A stretch of 64,000 nucleotides of DNA from Lodderomyces elongisporus (taxonomy: Eukaryota; Ascomycota; Pichiomycetes; Serinales; Debaryomycetaceae). A program made the translations under genes and the position numbers. Below, piece by piece: positions 41,723-52,329 of the stretch. How positions within the stretch are numbered: position 1 is the stretch's first letter; each line of letters opens with the position of its first letter. The stretch is from positions 1,240,001 to 1,304,000 of the forward strand of contig NC_083676.1 in NCBI RefSeq assembly GCF_030384665.1, written 5' to 3'. A model generated the notes under the pieces. That model did not search any database, was not told the origin of the DNA, and saw nothing but the letters and a program-made list of their open reading frames with translations.

Positions 41723-43408
41723 ATGACCTCGGACAAACCTTTCAACATTAAAAATGTGGCCATCATTGGCGCAGGTCCAGCAGGTCTTGCTTCTTTATAC
41801 GAATTTCTACACACCAACAAAGATGGCTCTTCCACTATATCAAACCCCAAACTCCCACAGCTGAATCTAAACTACCCGCAATCACAGGATCCTGCATTTG
41901 AGAAAATTGTTGTTTTTGAACAAAAAAACCAACCCGGTGGGATATGGGCACCTTCGAACTTTGAGGCAGATTATCCTGTACCTCCACAACTGATTATGGA
42001 TAAAGAGCAGTATCACAATCCTGAACAAATTAGACCAAGGAATACAATACCCGAGGAAATCAAAGGCGCTACTTATGAAAAACCCTTTATCGAGGAGAAA
42101 AAGAATATTGATAAGAACCATCTTCAAGGAAGTTCAAAAATTGGGGATACTGAATTTGTTGAGAAACAACGAAAATTGATAAATGAGTTGCAATGGAGCA
42201 GGTCTGGAATCTTTTCATTTTTATTCACAAATATCCCACAAAGGATTACAAGGTATAGTTATATGAAGGACGAACCAGAATATCACGATAAAACAAGGAA
42301 AATTTACCCATTCATGACACATCAAGAGTTGACAAATAGATTCACTAATTTTATCGAGCAAGAAGATTTGCTCAAATATATCAGGCTAAGCACCTCAGTT
42401 GAAAATGTTCACAAGAACATAAAGACAGGGAAATGGGTGGTGACCGCTAGACAAAGAGGTTCTTCAACTGATGGACTCGATACTTGGTACCAAGAAGAGT
42501 TTGATGCCGTTGTTATTTCCAATGGCCATTTTAATATCCCATTCATTCCCCACATAAAAGGGCTTGCCCAATATAATGCCAATTTCCCCAATCGAATTTT
42601 GCATGCAAAAAACTTTAGGGACCCAAAAGAGTTTACTAATAAGGATGTCTTGATTATTGGCGGTGGTGTTTCCACTACAAATGTATTGCAGTATGTGGTT
42701 CCTGTTGCAAAATCAGTAGCAAACTCAAAAAGAGGCGAGCAAAAGGTGTTCAAGTTCATTAATAAAGCATTAGTTTCAAAAGGAATTGAACCGAAACCAC
42801 CAGTAGAATATGTAGACCCAATTACGGGTCTTTTCCATTTTCAGGATGGTACTCTGGCAGAATTTGATAAAGTCATTTTCTCAACCGGTTATCACTATTA
42901 CTTTCCATTTCTTGACTCTAGTGAATACTTGCTGTTGAATAACCCAGGAAATTACTCACGCGTGGGTGGATTATTTCTTCACACTTTTTGCCAGAAAGAT
43001 CCAACATTGGGTACCGTTGGTGTATGTCATTCACAGTTCAATTTCCATACCATTGAGGCAAGTGCTGCTGCTCTAGCAGGAGTTTGGTCGGGGGCAACAC
43101 ACTTGCCCGATATCAATCAACAACGGAAATGGGAGGAGGATCTATTGAAGGAAAAGGGAAACAACATTCTGTTCCATATATACAACCACTACAATGCAAA
43201 AGTGTTTGTCGATTTGGTGAAACCGTATTTTCCAAAAGGAAGGTACGACCCATTAATATTTGATGGTGAATTCGCTAGTGATGTTGATATTGGCTTCGAC
43301 CATCTCGAAAAGCTATTCTATGGATTGAAAGATGGTACAATCACCATTGAAGAAACCAATGATTGGGATCTATCGAATGGAGTGAGCAAGGCAAATTTTC
43401 ATGGATGA
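41723..43408 (+). CDS. FAD-dependent monooxygenase, FMO-like (tandem copy 2)
   Basis: 561 residues, clearly paralogous to the gene 1.7 kb upstream along the whole length. FAD motif IIGAGPAGLAS near residue 13, GGIWAP, identifying segment FPNRILHAKNF, NADPH motif IIGGGVSTTN, and FSTGYHY. It differs from copy 1 at the NADPH motif (GGGVST against GGSIST) and lacks the C-terminal tail, ending after NDWDLSNG. Probable tandem duplication followed by divergence. Substrate unknown. Confidence 0.87.
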   Translation: MTSDKPFNIKNVAIIGAGPAGLASLYEFLHTNKDGSSTISNPKLPQLNLNYPQSQDPAFEKIVVFEQKNQPGGIWAPSNFEADYPVPPQLIMDKEQYHNPEQIRPRNTIPEEIKGATYEKPFIEEKKNIDKNHLQGSSKIGDTEFVEKQRKLINELQWSRSGIFSFLFTNIPQRITRYSYMKDEPEYHDKTRKIYPFMTHQELTNRFTNFIEQEDLLKYIRLSTSVENVHKNIKTGKWVVTARQRGSSTDGLDTWYQEEFDAVVISNGHFNIPFIPHIKGLAQYNANFPNRILHAKNFRDPKEFTNKDVLIIGGGVSTTNVLQYVVPVAKSVANSKRGEQKVFKFINKALVSKGIEPKPPVEYVDPITGLFHFQDGTLAEFDKVIFSTGYHYYFPFLDSSEYLLLNNPGNYSRVGGLFLHTFCQKDPTLGTVGVCHSQFNFHTIEASAAALAGVWSGATHLPDINQQRKWEEDLLKEKGNNILFHIYNHYNAKVFVDLVKPYFPKGRYDPLIFDGEFASDVDIGFDHLEKLFYGLKDGTITIEETNDWDLSNGVSKANFHG

Positions 43409-44060
43409 TGCGAATACTAAACTAGTTGGAACTGCAAACATTTTGAGAATTCCAAAAAGATTTTGGCGAAATTACTATGAATAGTAGTGAGAGTAAACCA
43501 GGCTTGTTGCTGCCGCTGCTGTTGCTGATGATGATGATGATGATGATGATATAGATGATGTAAATGATAAAGATAATAATGCTGATAATGTATCAATTTG
43601 TTAACTCTACGTTTTAATATGTTTTTCTTTTATTTTATTTTGCGTACTCGTTGGATCAACCTTGTATCTCGTGCAGCTTTTACTCTTTTTCAACCCCCCC
43701 TTTTTTTTAAGGACAACCTTGTGGTGACACTAAAACTTGGTCACCCCCACTGGAAAGCCGCATCGGCAAAAGTAGAGATAAATTGGGTTTCCTTATCTGT
43801 GTAGTATTAATTTTAGAAGTGCTCCACACACACACACACACACACAGGCACACACAGACACCTAAACCATTCTATATCAACTATAAAGACAAACAATTGC
43901 CACGTCAAATCAATCGCAACTGTCAAAATCTTTGACGCTGTTGCCACATCAATTCCACTCACCACAATCCTATCATTTATCAACCCAGTATAACTGAAGT
44001 CTTTAAAACCGCTCCACAGTATAGATCATTACACTTTGTAATCTAATCAACTTTCTAACA
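43409..44060. other. Intergenic monooxygenase copy 2 to FYV10
   Basis: 652 bp. Contains a (GAT)n run near 43,526-43,550 and (CA)11 at 43,825-43,846 within the FYV10 promoter. No gene seen. Confidence 0.5.
43825..43846. repeat. (CA)11 microsatellite
   Basis: Eleven CA units about 215 bp upstream of the FYV10 start. Confidence 0.9.
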
Positions 44061-45878
44061 ATGACGGAACCTACAATTGCGTTCCATTTACAAACACATC
44101 AAACACAATTCAAAATTCCAACTGAGTTAATCAAGAAGAACTTCAAAAATATACAAAAACTTATCGAGAAGCAGAAGAAGCAACTTACTGATGACATACT
44201 CAAAATAAAGAAAAACGACAAGATGCCTACACAGATCAAGTTGGAGATGATCCGTAAACTAATAAAGAATTTTGAGTTGTTTAGGAAAAAATTGCTTGTA
44301 CTTGTACGCAAAGACGAGGAGTATAGAGGCCGGATGATTGCACGATTGGAGAATATTGCTGAACTTGTTTCATATTGCAAAAGTAATGGGGATTCAACAA
44401 CGAATGGAACAAAGAATGGCACGGGTGGCGGAATCAAAAATAGCTTTAGTGATCAAACATCCAGTCAAGCAATAGGTGAGCACGAGGAAAACAAGGGTAA
44501 GGTGACAGAAATGGAGCTTGATTTCAAAAATGCCGATTTGATAATGTGGTATAGAGATCAGGCCAATTTATTAATCATTGATTACTTAATAAAGCTGAAC
44601 CAAAGTTTGACTAAAGATCAAAACGCAGGCATTGTTTTTCTTGAAAGCTTAAGCAAGACAAACCCAAACCTCAAAAAGCTTATAGACTACGATGTGCTAT
44701 TAGAGTTTAACACCATCTTTCTATCCATTGTCAAAAAGCATGATCTAACGCAGATTGTTGCTTGGTTCAGTGAGAACAAATCACAACTAAAGAAAAACAT
44801 ATCCAATTTGGAATTTGAAATCAATTACTGCAAATTTTTGTCTTTGATAGAGCTGGGCAAAATTGACGAAGCAATCAAGTACTCCCGGGAAAGTTTATCA
44901 GGCTATGGCAATCAGGAAAACTACCTGACACTGATGAATGACACTATTAATCATACAAAAAATTTAGAAAAATTAAAAGGTTTGGGAGGTTTATTGGTAT
45001 TTAAGTCTATGAACGATTTTGATTTGAAATCCAAGCTGAGCGGAAATTTAAATGGCGTGGGATATGCAAATGATATTGAGACAGGTATTGAAAACCAGTC
45101 TATACATCATCAACACCCTTATTATCGCGAATACAAAAGGCTATTGTCAAATGAACGATGGGAAAGCTTAGGACAATGTTTCATTGATAATTTCATACAA
45201 TTATATGGAATTCCTAAAACATATCCATTATTCATTTACTTGTCCGCGGGTTTATCTAGTTTAAAGACAAAGTCGTGTTATTGTAATTATGAGAATACTA
45301 TTTTCAAAGATGCTTCGCTGGGGAGGGAGAATGTTGTTCCAGTTGGAGAGCACAGTAATGCTATCAACGAAAATACTAATACAATGAATGCAAACAACGG
45401 GTCATCTTCTAGTGATCATTTTATCCATTTTGCTTTTAATCATGGAAACATGACAAATATCCACGTGACTAGTGAAGGAACTGGAGCGGGTATTATATCC
45501 CAAATATCTGCTTCAACAATACCCATAAACAATGATCAGCAGGTTTTGTCTGGGCTTTCTAAGGAACCCACCGACACAAAATTAAGAGGCCCCGACCAAT
45601 ATTATAAGCTTTTGGGTAAAGTAAACAACTGTCCCGTGTGCACACCAGAACTATTCCATTTGAGCAAAAATCTTCCTTTTGCCCAATTGATAACGAGCGT
45701 ACCGCCAGAGCCATTCAGACTTCCCAATGGGAATATTTATCCATTCCAGAAGCTACTAAACCCTAATGATGATTACAACTCAATTCAAAATGATTTGGTA
45801 AGACAAGGAAGTATCAAAGATCCTTTAACCAAGGAAGTTTTTCCCATAGACCATTGTCGCCGTGTCTATCCCGTCTGA
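44061..45878 (+). CDS. FYV10: GID/CTLH ubiquitin ligase subunit Fyv10 (Gid9)
   Basis: 605 residues. With Rmd5 it forms the catalytic pair of the GID E3 ligase, which degrades gluconeogenic enzymes when glucose returns. The N-terminal ~100 residues are Lys-rich and helical. A LisH/CTLH-like helical region follows (DLTQIVAWFSENKSQLKK, then FEINYCKFLSLIELGKIDEAIKYSRE). The C-terminal degenerate RING of the MAEA/Fyv10 type has CPVC near residue 528, then FRLPNGNIYPFQKLL and DPLTKEVFPIDHCRRVYPV; the closing KEVF...VY pattern is diagnostic. A ~60-residue Asn/Ser-rich insert lies before the RING-like domain. Confidence 0.85.
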   Translation: MTEPTIAFHLQTHQTQFKIPTELIKKNFKNIQKLIEKQKKQLTDDILKIKKNDKMPTQIKLEMIRKLIKNFELFRKKLLVLVRKDEEYRGRMIARLENIAELVSYCKSNGDSTTNGTKNGTGGGIKNSFSDQTSSQAIGEHEENKGKVTEMELDFKNADLIMWYRDQANLLIIDYLIKLNQSLTKDQNAGIVFLESLSKTNPNLKKLIDYDVLLEFNTIFLSIVKKHDLTQIVAWFSENKSQLKKNISNLEFEINYCKFLSLIELGKIDEAIKYSRESLSGYGNQENYLTLMNDTINHTKNLEKLKGLGGLLVFKSMNDFDLKSKLSGNLNGVGYANDIETGIENQSIHHQHPYYREYKRLLSNERWESLGQCFIDNFIQLYGIPKTYPLFIYLSAGLSSLKTKSCYCNYENTIFKDASLGRENVVPVGEHSNAINENTNTMNANNGSSSSDHFIHFAFNHGNMTNIHVTSEGTGAGIISQISASTIPINNDQQVLSGLSKEPTDTKLRGPDQYYKLLGKVNNCPVCTPELFHLSKNLPFAQLITSVPPEPFRLPNGNIYPFQKLLNPNDDYNSIQNDLVRQGSIKDPLTKEVFPIDHCRRVYPV

Positions 45879-45997
45879 ATTTTACTTATCCTTTCTGTCA
45901 TTAATTTCATGCTCGTTCTTACCCTTTTAATTTTATACGTGTGATTACTGGTTATTTTTTTTTTTCTTTTTTCGCTTTTACTTCTTTCTTTAATACT
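45879..45997. other. Convergent intergenic FYV10/BMT5
   Basis: 119 bp of T-rich DNA between two 3' ends; overlapping or adjacent terminators for both genes are expected. Confidence 0.5.
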
Positions 45998-47074
45998 TTA
46001 ATTTTCATCAGAATCAGAATCAGAATCAAAACCAAAGTTTCCATTCCTTTTCTCATTTCTCTTTTTATTACTGTCGGCTGTTTTGCTTAATTGTGTGTTT
46101 TTTTCGAATACATATAGTCTTGCATCACGCTCGCTTGCAGGCTTTGTAGTATCTCTTATACCATTTGTTCTCTTGTGGTGATATTGTGGAAACATGGACC
46201 AATCAAATTTTCCCAGCTTCATAACCTTGTAGCCTTGTTCTTTGCCGATTATTTTGATGCCCCACGAACTATAAGGCTCACCTTCAAAAACACTCAATAT
46301 TATTTTACCCTGGTAGCTATCGTCATTACTGCTGCCCTTATTATTTGACTTTCCGTTCTTATGTCTATATCCTGCAAAATCATCGTGTACTTTATTGTTT
46401 TCATTCACCAAATCAAAAACCGTGTTACAATTTTTAAAATATTCCAAAATGAGCTTTTGATGATCCCTAATGTTCCTATCCTGGTCCTTAATACCTTTTC
46501 CGGTGTGGGGAAAGTTAAACATGATATAGTCTAGCTCAGTATGAGAGCTAGAACCTGGTGTGAATAATCTTAGGGCAGACGCTTTAGATCCTGTTCGGCG
46601 TTGTTTTGAATTAGGTGCGATTTTTAACGTTTTCGCAAGATCAGTAGCATCTACATCATGCATGACCCTGACTCCAGAATCTTGCAACTCTACAAGCGTC
46701 TTATCAACGTCAGGGTACTTGGCCATCACCTCTTCTTGTGAGTCCAAACTTGTGGCTACCAAATTTTCTGGTCGAACATAATTTTGTAGTATTAAAGATT
46801 TCGCAAATGAGAAATCACCTTCTCCAACTAACAACACAGTATCCTCCTCTGTAAAAGGTAAATATCCTCGCAGTTGTTTTGCAAGAGCCAATCCGTTGTT
46901 TTGCTTTGCTTTCTTTGTAATTTTCATGGACTTGGCTTTGTTTAGTTGGTTTTGCGATTCAACTTGAGCATTTTTCAAAGCTTTTTGTTTAAGGGTATCT
47001 TGAACTTGATGTCTGGCCAAAGCAGCCTTCAATCCCTTTGAGCCGAGCGCTTTTCCTTTATTCTTTTTTGACAT
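45998..47074 (-). CDS. BMT5: 25S rRNA (uridine-N3)-methyltransferase Bmt5
   Basis: 358 residues. Bmt5 makes m3U in 25S rRNA in the nucleolus using S-adenosylmethionine. The Lys-rich N-terminus fits nucleolar targeting. The Rossmann motif is VLLVGEGDFSFAKSL (~residues 80-95), with the family-specific FNFPHTGKGIKDQDRNI segment near 188-205, and a C-terminal block (GEPYSSWGIKIIG) followed by a DSDSDSDEN acidic tail. Family DUF2431. Start ATG at 47072-47074. Confidence 0.9.
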   Translation of the reverse strand: MSKKNKGKALGSKGLKAALARHQVQDTLKQKALKNAQVESQNQLNKAKSMKITKKAKQNNGLALAKQLRGYLPFTEEDTVLLVGEGDFSFAKSLILQNYVRPENLVATSLDSQEEVMAKYPDVDKTLVELQDSGVRVMHDVDATDLAKTLKIAPNSKQRRTGSKASALRLFTPGSSSHTELDYIMFNFPHTGKGIKDQDRNIRDHQKLILEYFKNCNTVFDLVNENNKVHDDFAGYRHKNGKSNNKGSSNDDSYQGKIILSVFEGEPYSSWGIKIIGKEQGYKVMKLGKFDWSMFPQYHHKRTNGIRDTTKPASERDARLYVFEKNTQLSKTADSNKKRNEKRNGNFGFDSDSDSDEN

Positions 47075-47417
47075 TTAGCGGCAAAAGCTCGTAACTTTAA
47101 TACGTATATATTTTGTTAAAAAAGAATACTAAATAGATATTAATGTTATTCATAAAAGATAAACTAGTAATGATCTCTGCGCAAGATGGAGATGCGCGAC
47201 CGAAAAGAAAAACATTCATAAAAGTAAAAGATTAAAAGATTAAAAATTGAAAAAAAGTAAATAATATCTTGCAAAAGTAAGACAGAGAATTTTGGAGTCG
47301 AAAGATGTAATTTGTTTGTCGATGCAAACCTAAAGCTCACGAATAAACTCTATATTTTAAAAATTATTGAAGAAGAAGAAGAAAAAGAAAAAGAAAATAA
47401 ACACTCTAAAAAAGTAC
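47075..47417. other. Intergenic BMT5 promoter / UBP1 3' flank
   Basis: 343 bp, A-rich, with a (GAA)n run near 47,371-47,395. No gene seen. Confidence 0.5.
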
Positions 47418-49799
47418 CTAAAGATGTACTTGAGCTTCCGCTACGTTAAAAAATGCATCCTCTCGTTCTTGGACGGGTTCTTCCTTTGATGGCTCTTTTG
47501 CATCTTCATCTTCCATATCCACATCAGAACGGGATATGTGATATTCCAGATCCTCCGATACTGCTCGGTCGCTTTCTTCAACATCACTTTCTTCTGAGGC
47601 AGATGATACATTGTTTGTGACACCATTTGAAATCAGATTATTGTTATTGTTTTTGTTGCTCTTCAAGTCACCATGGTCATTTTCATCAGCGTTTGGAATT
47701 CCTTCAGCACCTCTCTCTTGATTACCCTTTTGTCCATCTACCTGTCCACTTTCTAGCCTTTCTTCTTGCTCTTCCTCATCATCAGTGACATTTTGAAGCA
47801 CCTCCTTGAACCCATCATCAAATTCGTAAAATAACATGAATGTCCCTTGTCCATTAAGAACCTCATCTTCGGTAACAACATACACAGACTCATCGCTGAT
47901 CCTCCACCATGTTCCACGTAATTTCCTGTAACATATGTAATGCCCATAATTATGGGTTCCATAATGCACAATGACGGCTTTTAAATTGTAAAAGAGTCTT
48001 GAGTCTGATGTAGCAGTGTCGGCTGGAGTTGGAATCGAGGTGTCCAACGTTGTAATAGGGCTTCCGTCTGTATCAATCACCTTCTCATTATAAGAAGCGG
48101 TTAAAGACGATGCAGAAGACTCGGAATTGGATGCAGATAACTCTTTGTCTTCCCCAACACCATCTTTACCATCCTGGATCCAAGAATTTTCATTAGCCTT
48201 TTGTTTGCTTCTCAAAATGTTCTGATGTATTTCGTCTTGTTTCCTCATGTGCAATCTTGCATCCATGTTGATATCGTTTGGCTCGACAATGTACCTATTC
48301 AAGTCAAGCACTGCGGGAAAAGTTACATTACTTGGATTTTTAATCACCATATAGGTTCTTGGATCAAACTGGGAGCGGTTGATATGAATACTAAGCAATG
48401 GAGGTGGTCTGTCCAAGAAAATCTGCTTTGTTTTTTTACTCTTTTTGATCTGATTCTTAGTGGTCAATTTTTCAAACGCCTCGTCGGTGACTTGGTACTT
48501 GGCTAGTTCTCGTTCAATATCTGTGATTCTTACTTGTAATTTGCTCAACAAACTTTCATCGGCGCCTTTCAATTCGTCAAGTTTGCGTAGAAGAAACTCT
48601 CGAGTCTGTACAAGACCGCATCTATTACAATTTACATCATCAATTGTTTCTGGCTTGATCCACTCGTCCAATAATTGCGCGAGTGTAAAGCCTGAATGAT
48701 GGTATGATGATGACTGGTGGCCACCAGTTGGTAAGTTCAAACTCAACCCACTATTGACAGCGTACCTTATACCACCCGATTCTCCACATGTTAAACAACC
48801 AACACGTTCGGCTGTAATCCCATCTACAGGTGTGATTAACTGCAATGGTACAACTTTATGCTCTGCATCGTCTATATTAGGGTCAATTTGCATAGCTGGA
48901 ACGTAAACAGTTCCTAGTTTGCCCAACTTCTTGCATCCCGAAATCACTTCTTTCAAGTTTCGAACGTCGATGAATTTGGTCTCCTTTTTGCTCGAGCTAC
49001 TATTCTCCTCGGGTTCTGGAGTTGGAAGACGGCTAAGACTCATTTTTTTAAATTCTTTTTCCAAAAGACCCATTATGAGTTGGTAAAACTCTTGTGCATC
49101 CTCTTGGTTGTATCCACTAAAGAAATTTTGTTTTGGTCCATTTGGCATTTTGTTCAATAATTGTTTTGTTGTAAATTCTTTACCTCGAGAGCCATATTTC
49201 CCATTAACATTATCGAGAAGTAGTTTCAATGCATTGGTGAACGTCAATTCCGGTCTCGGTTGATTAGATTTCATGGTAATCTTTTCGCCGCTCGTTTTAT
49301 TAGTGTCGATTTCGATCTCCGCGTACAAGTATGAATCAATAAATTTCATCAACTGCCTGGAAGATGCTAAAGACTGTATCACAGAGTTCATGAAACACGT
49401 ATTTCCATCATTACTTATGCCTCCCAATTCTCCTCCGTTCTTCATGGCAAAACGATGTTCCTTGCTCTTCTTAGACCTAAACCTATCGCTGCCTATTCTA
49501 CCGTATTTCGAGTTTATCATTTTGTGTAATAGCTGTGGAATGTTAAAGGGCAAGATATTGTTACTTTGGTAGTTGGAGTTGTCGGAGTTATTGGGGTTAT
49601 TGTTGTTGTTAGTGATTTCTGTTAACTTGGGAATGATATATTGGGTTGATATATAGTATACAGAAGCTATGACAAGGAGGCTGGTTGATATCGTCGCAGT
49701 GAGTTTATTTGAGTTTAAGAACGACACTTTGATGATCTGGATGAATAGCGTGAAATTGAGGAGTATAAATAAAACTGTAGTCTTCTTCGCAATGTACAT
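47418..49799 (-). CDS. UBP1: Ubiquitin-specific protease Ubp1
   Basis: 793 residues from the ATG at 49797-49799; the frame extends further only from a TTG. S. cerevisiae Ubp1 is 809 residues with the same layout. Hydrophobic segments at the N-terminus (VLFILLNFTLFIQII, then a second near residues 40-60) predict ER membrane anchoring. The USP cysteine box GNTCFMNS places the nucleophile at C135. The histidine box is HNYGHYICYRK with H620, followed by WWRISDESV. A zinc-ribbon-like pair (CLTCGE and CNRCG) lies between. The C-terminal tail is acidic. It cleaves ubiquitin from proteins. Confidence 0.9.
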   Translation of the reverse strand: MYIAKKTTVLFILLNFTLFIQIIKVSFLNSNKLTATISTSLLVIASVYYISTQYIIPKLTEITNNNNNPNNSDNSNYQSNNILPFNIPQLLHKMINSKYGRIGSDRFRSKKSKEHRFAMKNGGELGGISNDGNTCFMNSVIQSLASSRQLMKFIDSYLYAEIEIDTNKTSGEKITMKSNQPRPELTFTNALKLLLDNVNGKYGSRGKEFTTKQLLNKMPNGPKQNFFSGYNQEDAQEFYQLIMGLLEKEFKKMSLSRLPTPEPEENSSSSKKETKFIDVRNLKEVISGCKKLGKLGTVYVPAMQIDPNIDDAEHKVVPLQLITPVDGITAERVGCLTCGESGGIRYAVNSGLSLNLPTGGHQSSSYHHSGFTLAQLLDEWIKPETIDDVNCNRCGLVQTREFLLRKLDELKGADESLLSKLQVRITDIERELAKYQVTDEAFEKLTTKNQIKKSKKTKQIFLDRPPPLLSIHINRSQFDPRTYMVIKNPSNVTFPAVLDLNRYIVEPNDINMDARLHMRKQDEIHQNILRSKQKANENSWIQDGKDGVGEDKELSASNSESSASSLTASYNEKVIDTDGSPITTLDTSIPTPADTATSDSRLFYNLKAVIVHYGTHNYGHYICYRKLRGTWWRISDESVYVVTEDEVLNGQGTFMLFYEFDDGFKEVLQNVTDDEEEQEERLESGQVDGQKGNQERGAEGIPNADENDHGDLKSNKNNNNNLISNGVTNNVSSASEESDVEESDRAVSEDLEYHISRSDVDMEDEDAKEPSKEEPVQEREDAFFNVAEAQVHL

Positions 49800-50523
49800 G
49801 TAGAAGTAAAAAGAACGAAGAAAACGAAAAAGATCTGGTGGGGAATACAGAAAGCTTGTTAATGCAGCAATAATAGCTAATTTCAAGCTAGTATAGATAC
49901 AATGGAGTTAACAGCAAATTCAATATAATGTAGTGATACTTTAATCTTTCCCAATAAGTGGTGATGTAATGAATGATTACACGAATTTATGATGGTATAA
50001 AATCTCGGTTTCACAGGCAGTTTGGCAAAAATTTCAGAAAATTATGATGATTTTTTTTTTTTTTTTTTTTTTATTTTTTTTAAATTACTTTTATTTTGTT
50101 TGTGAACTATATATACACACTCGCACAAATATATATATTGACATGTATATTGACATGTATATTTGACATCTTGCATCAGAAAGCAAGTACATTTTTCTTA
50201 TTATTGAATAAACTAGTGAATTCAGGCCATAGAAAAACTGGAATTGCCTACAAAGCTTGCAAAGGTCGCATGGCTTGGTTATCATCAACATAACATTTTT
50301 CTTAATTGGCAAAAACTTGAAAAAGACAGAGAGACATGGCTAGGTTGCCACACCAGAAGAAGAAGAAGAAGAAGATCAATTTATATTGAAAAGGTATTGT
50401 ATTTGTGGTCAGCATTTACGGAATATATCTATACAATCTACCATAATCCTTCCTCCCACTTACCACGTCGTCAATCAAACTTTTGCTCTCTTCTCTTTCC
50501 TAAAACCATAAAACGTATCAAGA
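49800..50523. other. Intergenic UBP1 promoter / PUB1 3' flank
   Basis: 724 bp. Includes a 22-T homopolymer at 50,051-50,072 and a 12-bp tandem repeat (ATTGACATGTAT) at about 50,138-50,161. No gene recognised. Confidence 0.5.
50051..50072. repeat. T22 homopolymer
   Basis: Twenty-two consecutive T; probably a nucleosome-excluding tract in the UBP1 upstream region. Confidence 0.9.
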
Positions 50524-52329
50524 TCAATTTTGACCATACGATGGATGTTCAACCTCGCCTGCAACATGGCCACCGACTCTTGATTGATACTGTTGTGGTC
50601 TTTCTTTACCCCACCCGCATTTCAAAGGTCTACCATTCAAGTTAAACCCTGCCAACTGTATTATAGCTAATGCGGCACGTTCGTGTGAATCGTATTTCAC
50701 AAAGGCGCACCCACGTTCGGGATGGAACTTGAAATCAACAATAAAACCAAAAGACTGAAGCAATGGGATCATCTCGTGCAGCTGAGTGAAATGGGCAATA
50801 TTACCTATGTACACTGTAGTTTGCCATGATGGAGTTTGTCTAAGAACTATATCGTAGGTTTGAGGAGAAACCATTGCAACATTACCAGCATTGTTGTTAA
50901 TACTATTGGTATTGGTGTTGTTGCTATTGCTGTTACTGTTGTTATTGTTATTGTTATTGTTATTGTTGTTATTATTATTATGATTATTAGTATGAGTACT
51001 ATCTTGCTGTGTTTGTTGATTCATGTTACTTACTGGAACTGGACCCTGACCATTATTGGCATTAAAAGTATTATTTTGGTTGAATGGCACGAGGTTTGGG
51101 TTTGACCCAAAATTGTGCAACATCAACCCATTCAAGTTTGGACTTTGCTGCGGTAATGCTTGTCCATTCACTTGTGTAATTTGACCACCCATAAATTGGG
51201 GTGGGAACTGTGGAGTGTGGATGTTGTTGTTAGCATTATTGTAGTGACGCTTATTGTTGCCATTGTTATTGTTGTTGTTATTGTTGCTATTGTTGTTGTT
51301 GTAATTTGATCTATTTGTACGATTGTTATTCAGAAAACGATTAAATCCTTGTTGTTGATGCTGTTGTTGTTGTTGTTGATTGGATGCCTTGAATGGATTG
51401 TCTCCATATGCAAATTGTTGCGTGTGGCCATAAATTGCATTGCCATTAGTATTGTTGATATTATTATTATTATTATTGTTATTGTTATTAGTATTGCTAT
51501 TGTTGATATGTGATTTGTGAGATGCCCAGTTGCATCTAATAGCTCTACCGCCAAGCCACTCGCCATTCATTGATTGGAGAGCATTCTCGGCGTCCTCTTG
51601 TTTTCCAAACGTAACAAACCCATACCCTCTAGACCTTGAGGTCTGCATATCCCACATAACGTGCGCTTGTTTCAAAGATCCAAACTTGGTAAAAGCTTTC
51701 TTCAATGCTTCGTCATTCACTTCAGAACTCAAGTCGCCAACAAAGATATTGTACGAAGGTTCTTCTGGTGTTGAACCACCAGCAATTGCTGCGGATTGGT
51801 AGGCCCAATTGACTTTAATATCTGAGCCATTGACATCCTTGCCATTCAATGAGTTCAAAGCCTTCTCGGCATCTTCGCTCTCATTAAATTCGATAAACGC
51901 ATAATTAAAGCCAAGTTTGTTCTTGTCATTAAGCAACTTGATCGACTTGATTGGGTTGGACACTGATGAAAATATTTCATTGATTTGTTCCTCTGATGCT
52001 GATTTCGCCAAATTTCCAACATACAAAATTTTATTAGAAATCTCACGGCCACCATTCACAGCTGAAGCTGGGGCAACTGTACTTTCCTCGGACTCCAACT
52101 GAGTCTCCGACTCCTTGGGCGAGGGGCATGAGCCAGTAGAAGAAGGGGGATCTTGACTTGGAGAATTAGTTGAAATAATCTCTTGGTCCCTTTCGGCTTT
52201 GTCGTTATTATTATCGGTATCTTTGTTCTCGTTTGGTGTGTGCGAGGCCTCTGATTCGTTGATCGAGGCAGGAATTTGATTCTCAACGCTGTTGCTTGAA
52301 TTCGACTGTGTGTTTGCTACTTGAGACAT
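50524..52329 (-). CDS. PUB1: Poly(A)/U-rich RNA-binding protein Pub1 (TIA1-like)
   Basis: 601 residues with three RRMs: about 100-175 (ILYVGNL ... NYAFIEF), 193-268 (IFVGDL ... RGYGFVTF) and 498-570 (VYIGNI ... CAFVKY). The HVMWDMQT segment in RRM2 is characteristic of Pub1/TIA1. Pub1 binds mRNA in nucleus and cytoplasm, stabilises some transcripts and enters stress granules. The ~230 residues between RRM2 and RRM3 are Asn/Gln-rich with several pure Asn runs, so prion-like assembly is expected; this linker is much longer than in the S. cerevisiae protein. Start ATG at 52327-52329. Confidence 0.9.
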   Translation of the reverse strand: MSQVANTQSNSSNSVENQIPASINESEASHTPNENKDTDNNNDKAERDQEIISTNSPSQDPPSSTGSCPSPKESETQLESEESTVAPASAVNGGREISNKILYVGNLAKSASEEQINEIFSSVSNPIKSIKLLNDKNKLGFNYAFIEFNESEDAEKALNSLNGKDVNGSDIKVNWAYQSAAIAGGSTPEEPSYNIFVGDLSSEVNDEALKKAFTKFGSLKQAHVMWDMQTSRSRGYGFVTFGKQEDAENALQSMNGEWLGGRAIRCNWASHKSHINNSNTNNNNNNNNNNINNTNGNAIYGHTQQFAYGDNPFKASNQQQQQQHQQQGFNRFLNNNRTNRSNYNNNNSNNNNNNNNGNNKRHYNNANNNIHTPQFPPQFMGGQITQVNGQALPQQSPNLNGLMLHNFGSNPNLVPFNQNNTFNANNGQGPVPVSNMNQQTQQDSTHTNNHNNNNNNNNNNNNNNSNSNSNNTNTNSINNNAGNVAMVSPQTYDIVLRQTPSWQTTVYIGNIAHFTQLHEMIPLLQSFGFIVDFKFHPERGCAFVKYDSHERAALAIIQLAGFNLNGRPLKCGWGKERPQQYQSRVGGHVAGEVEHPSYGQN

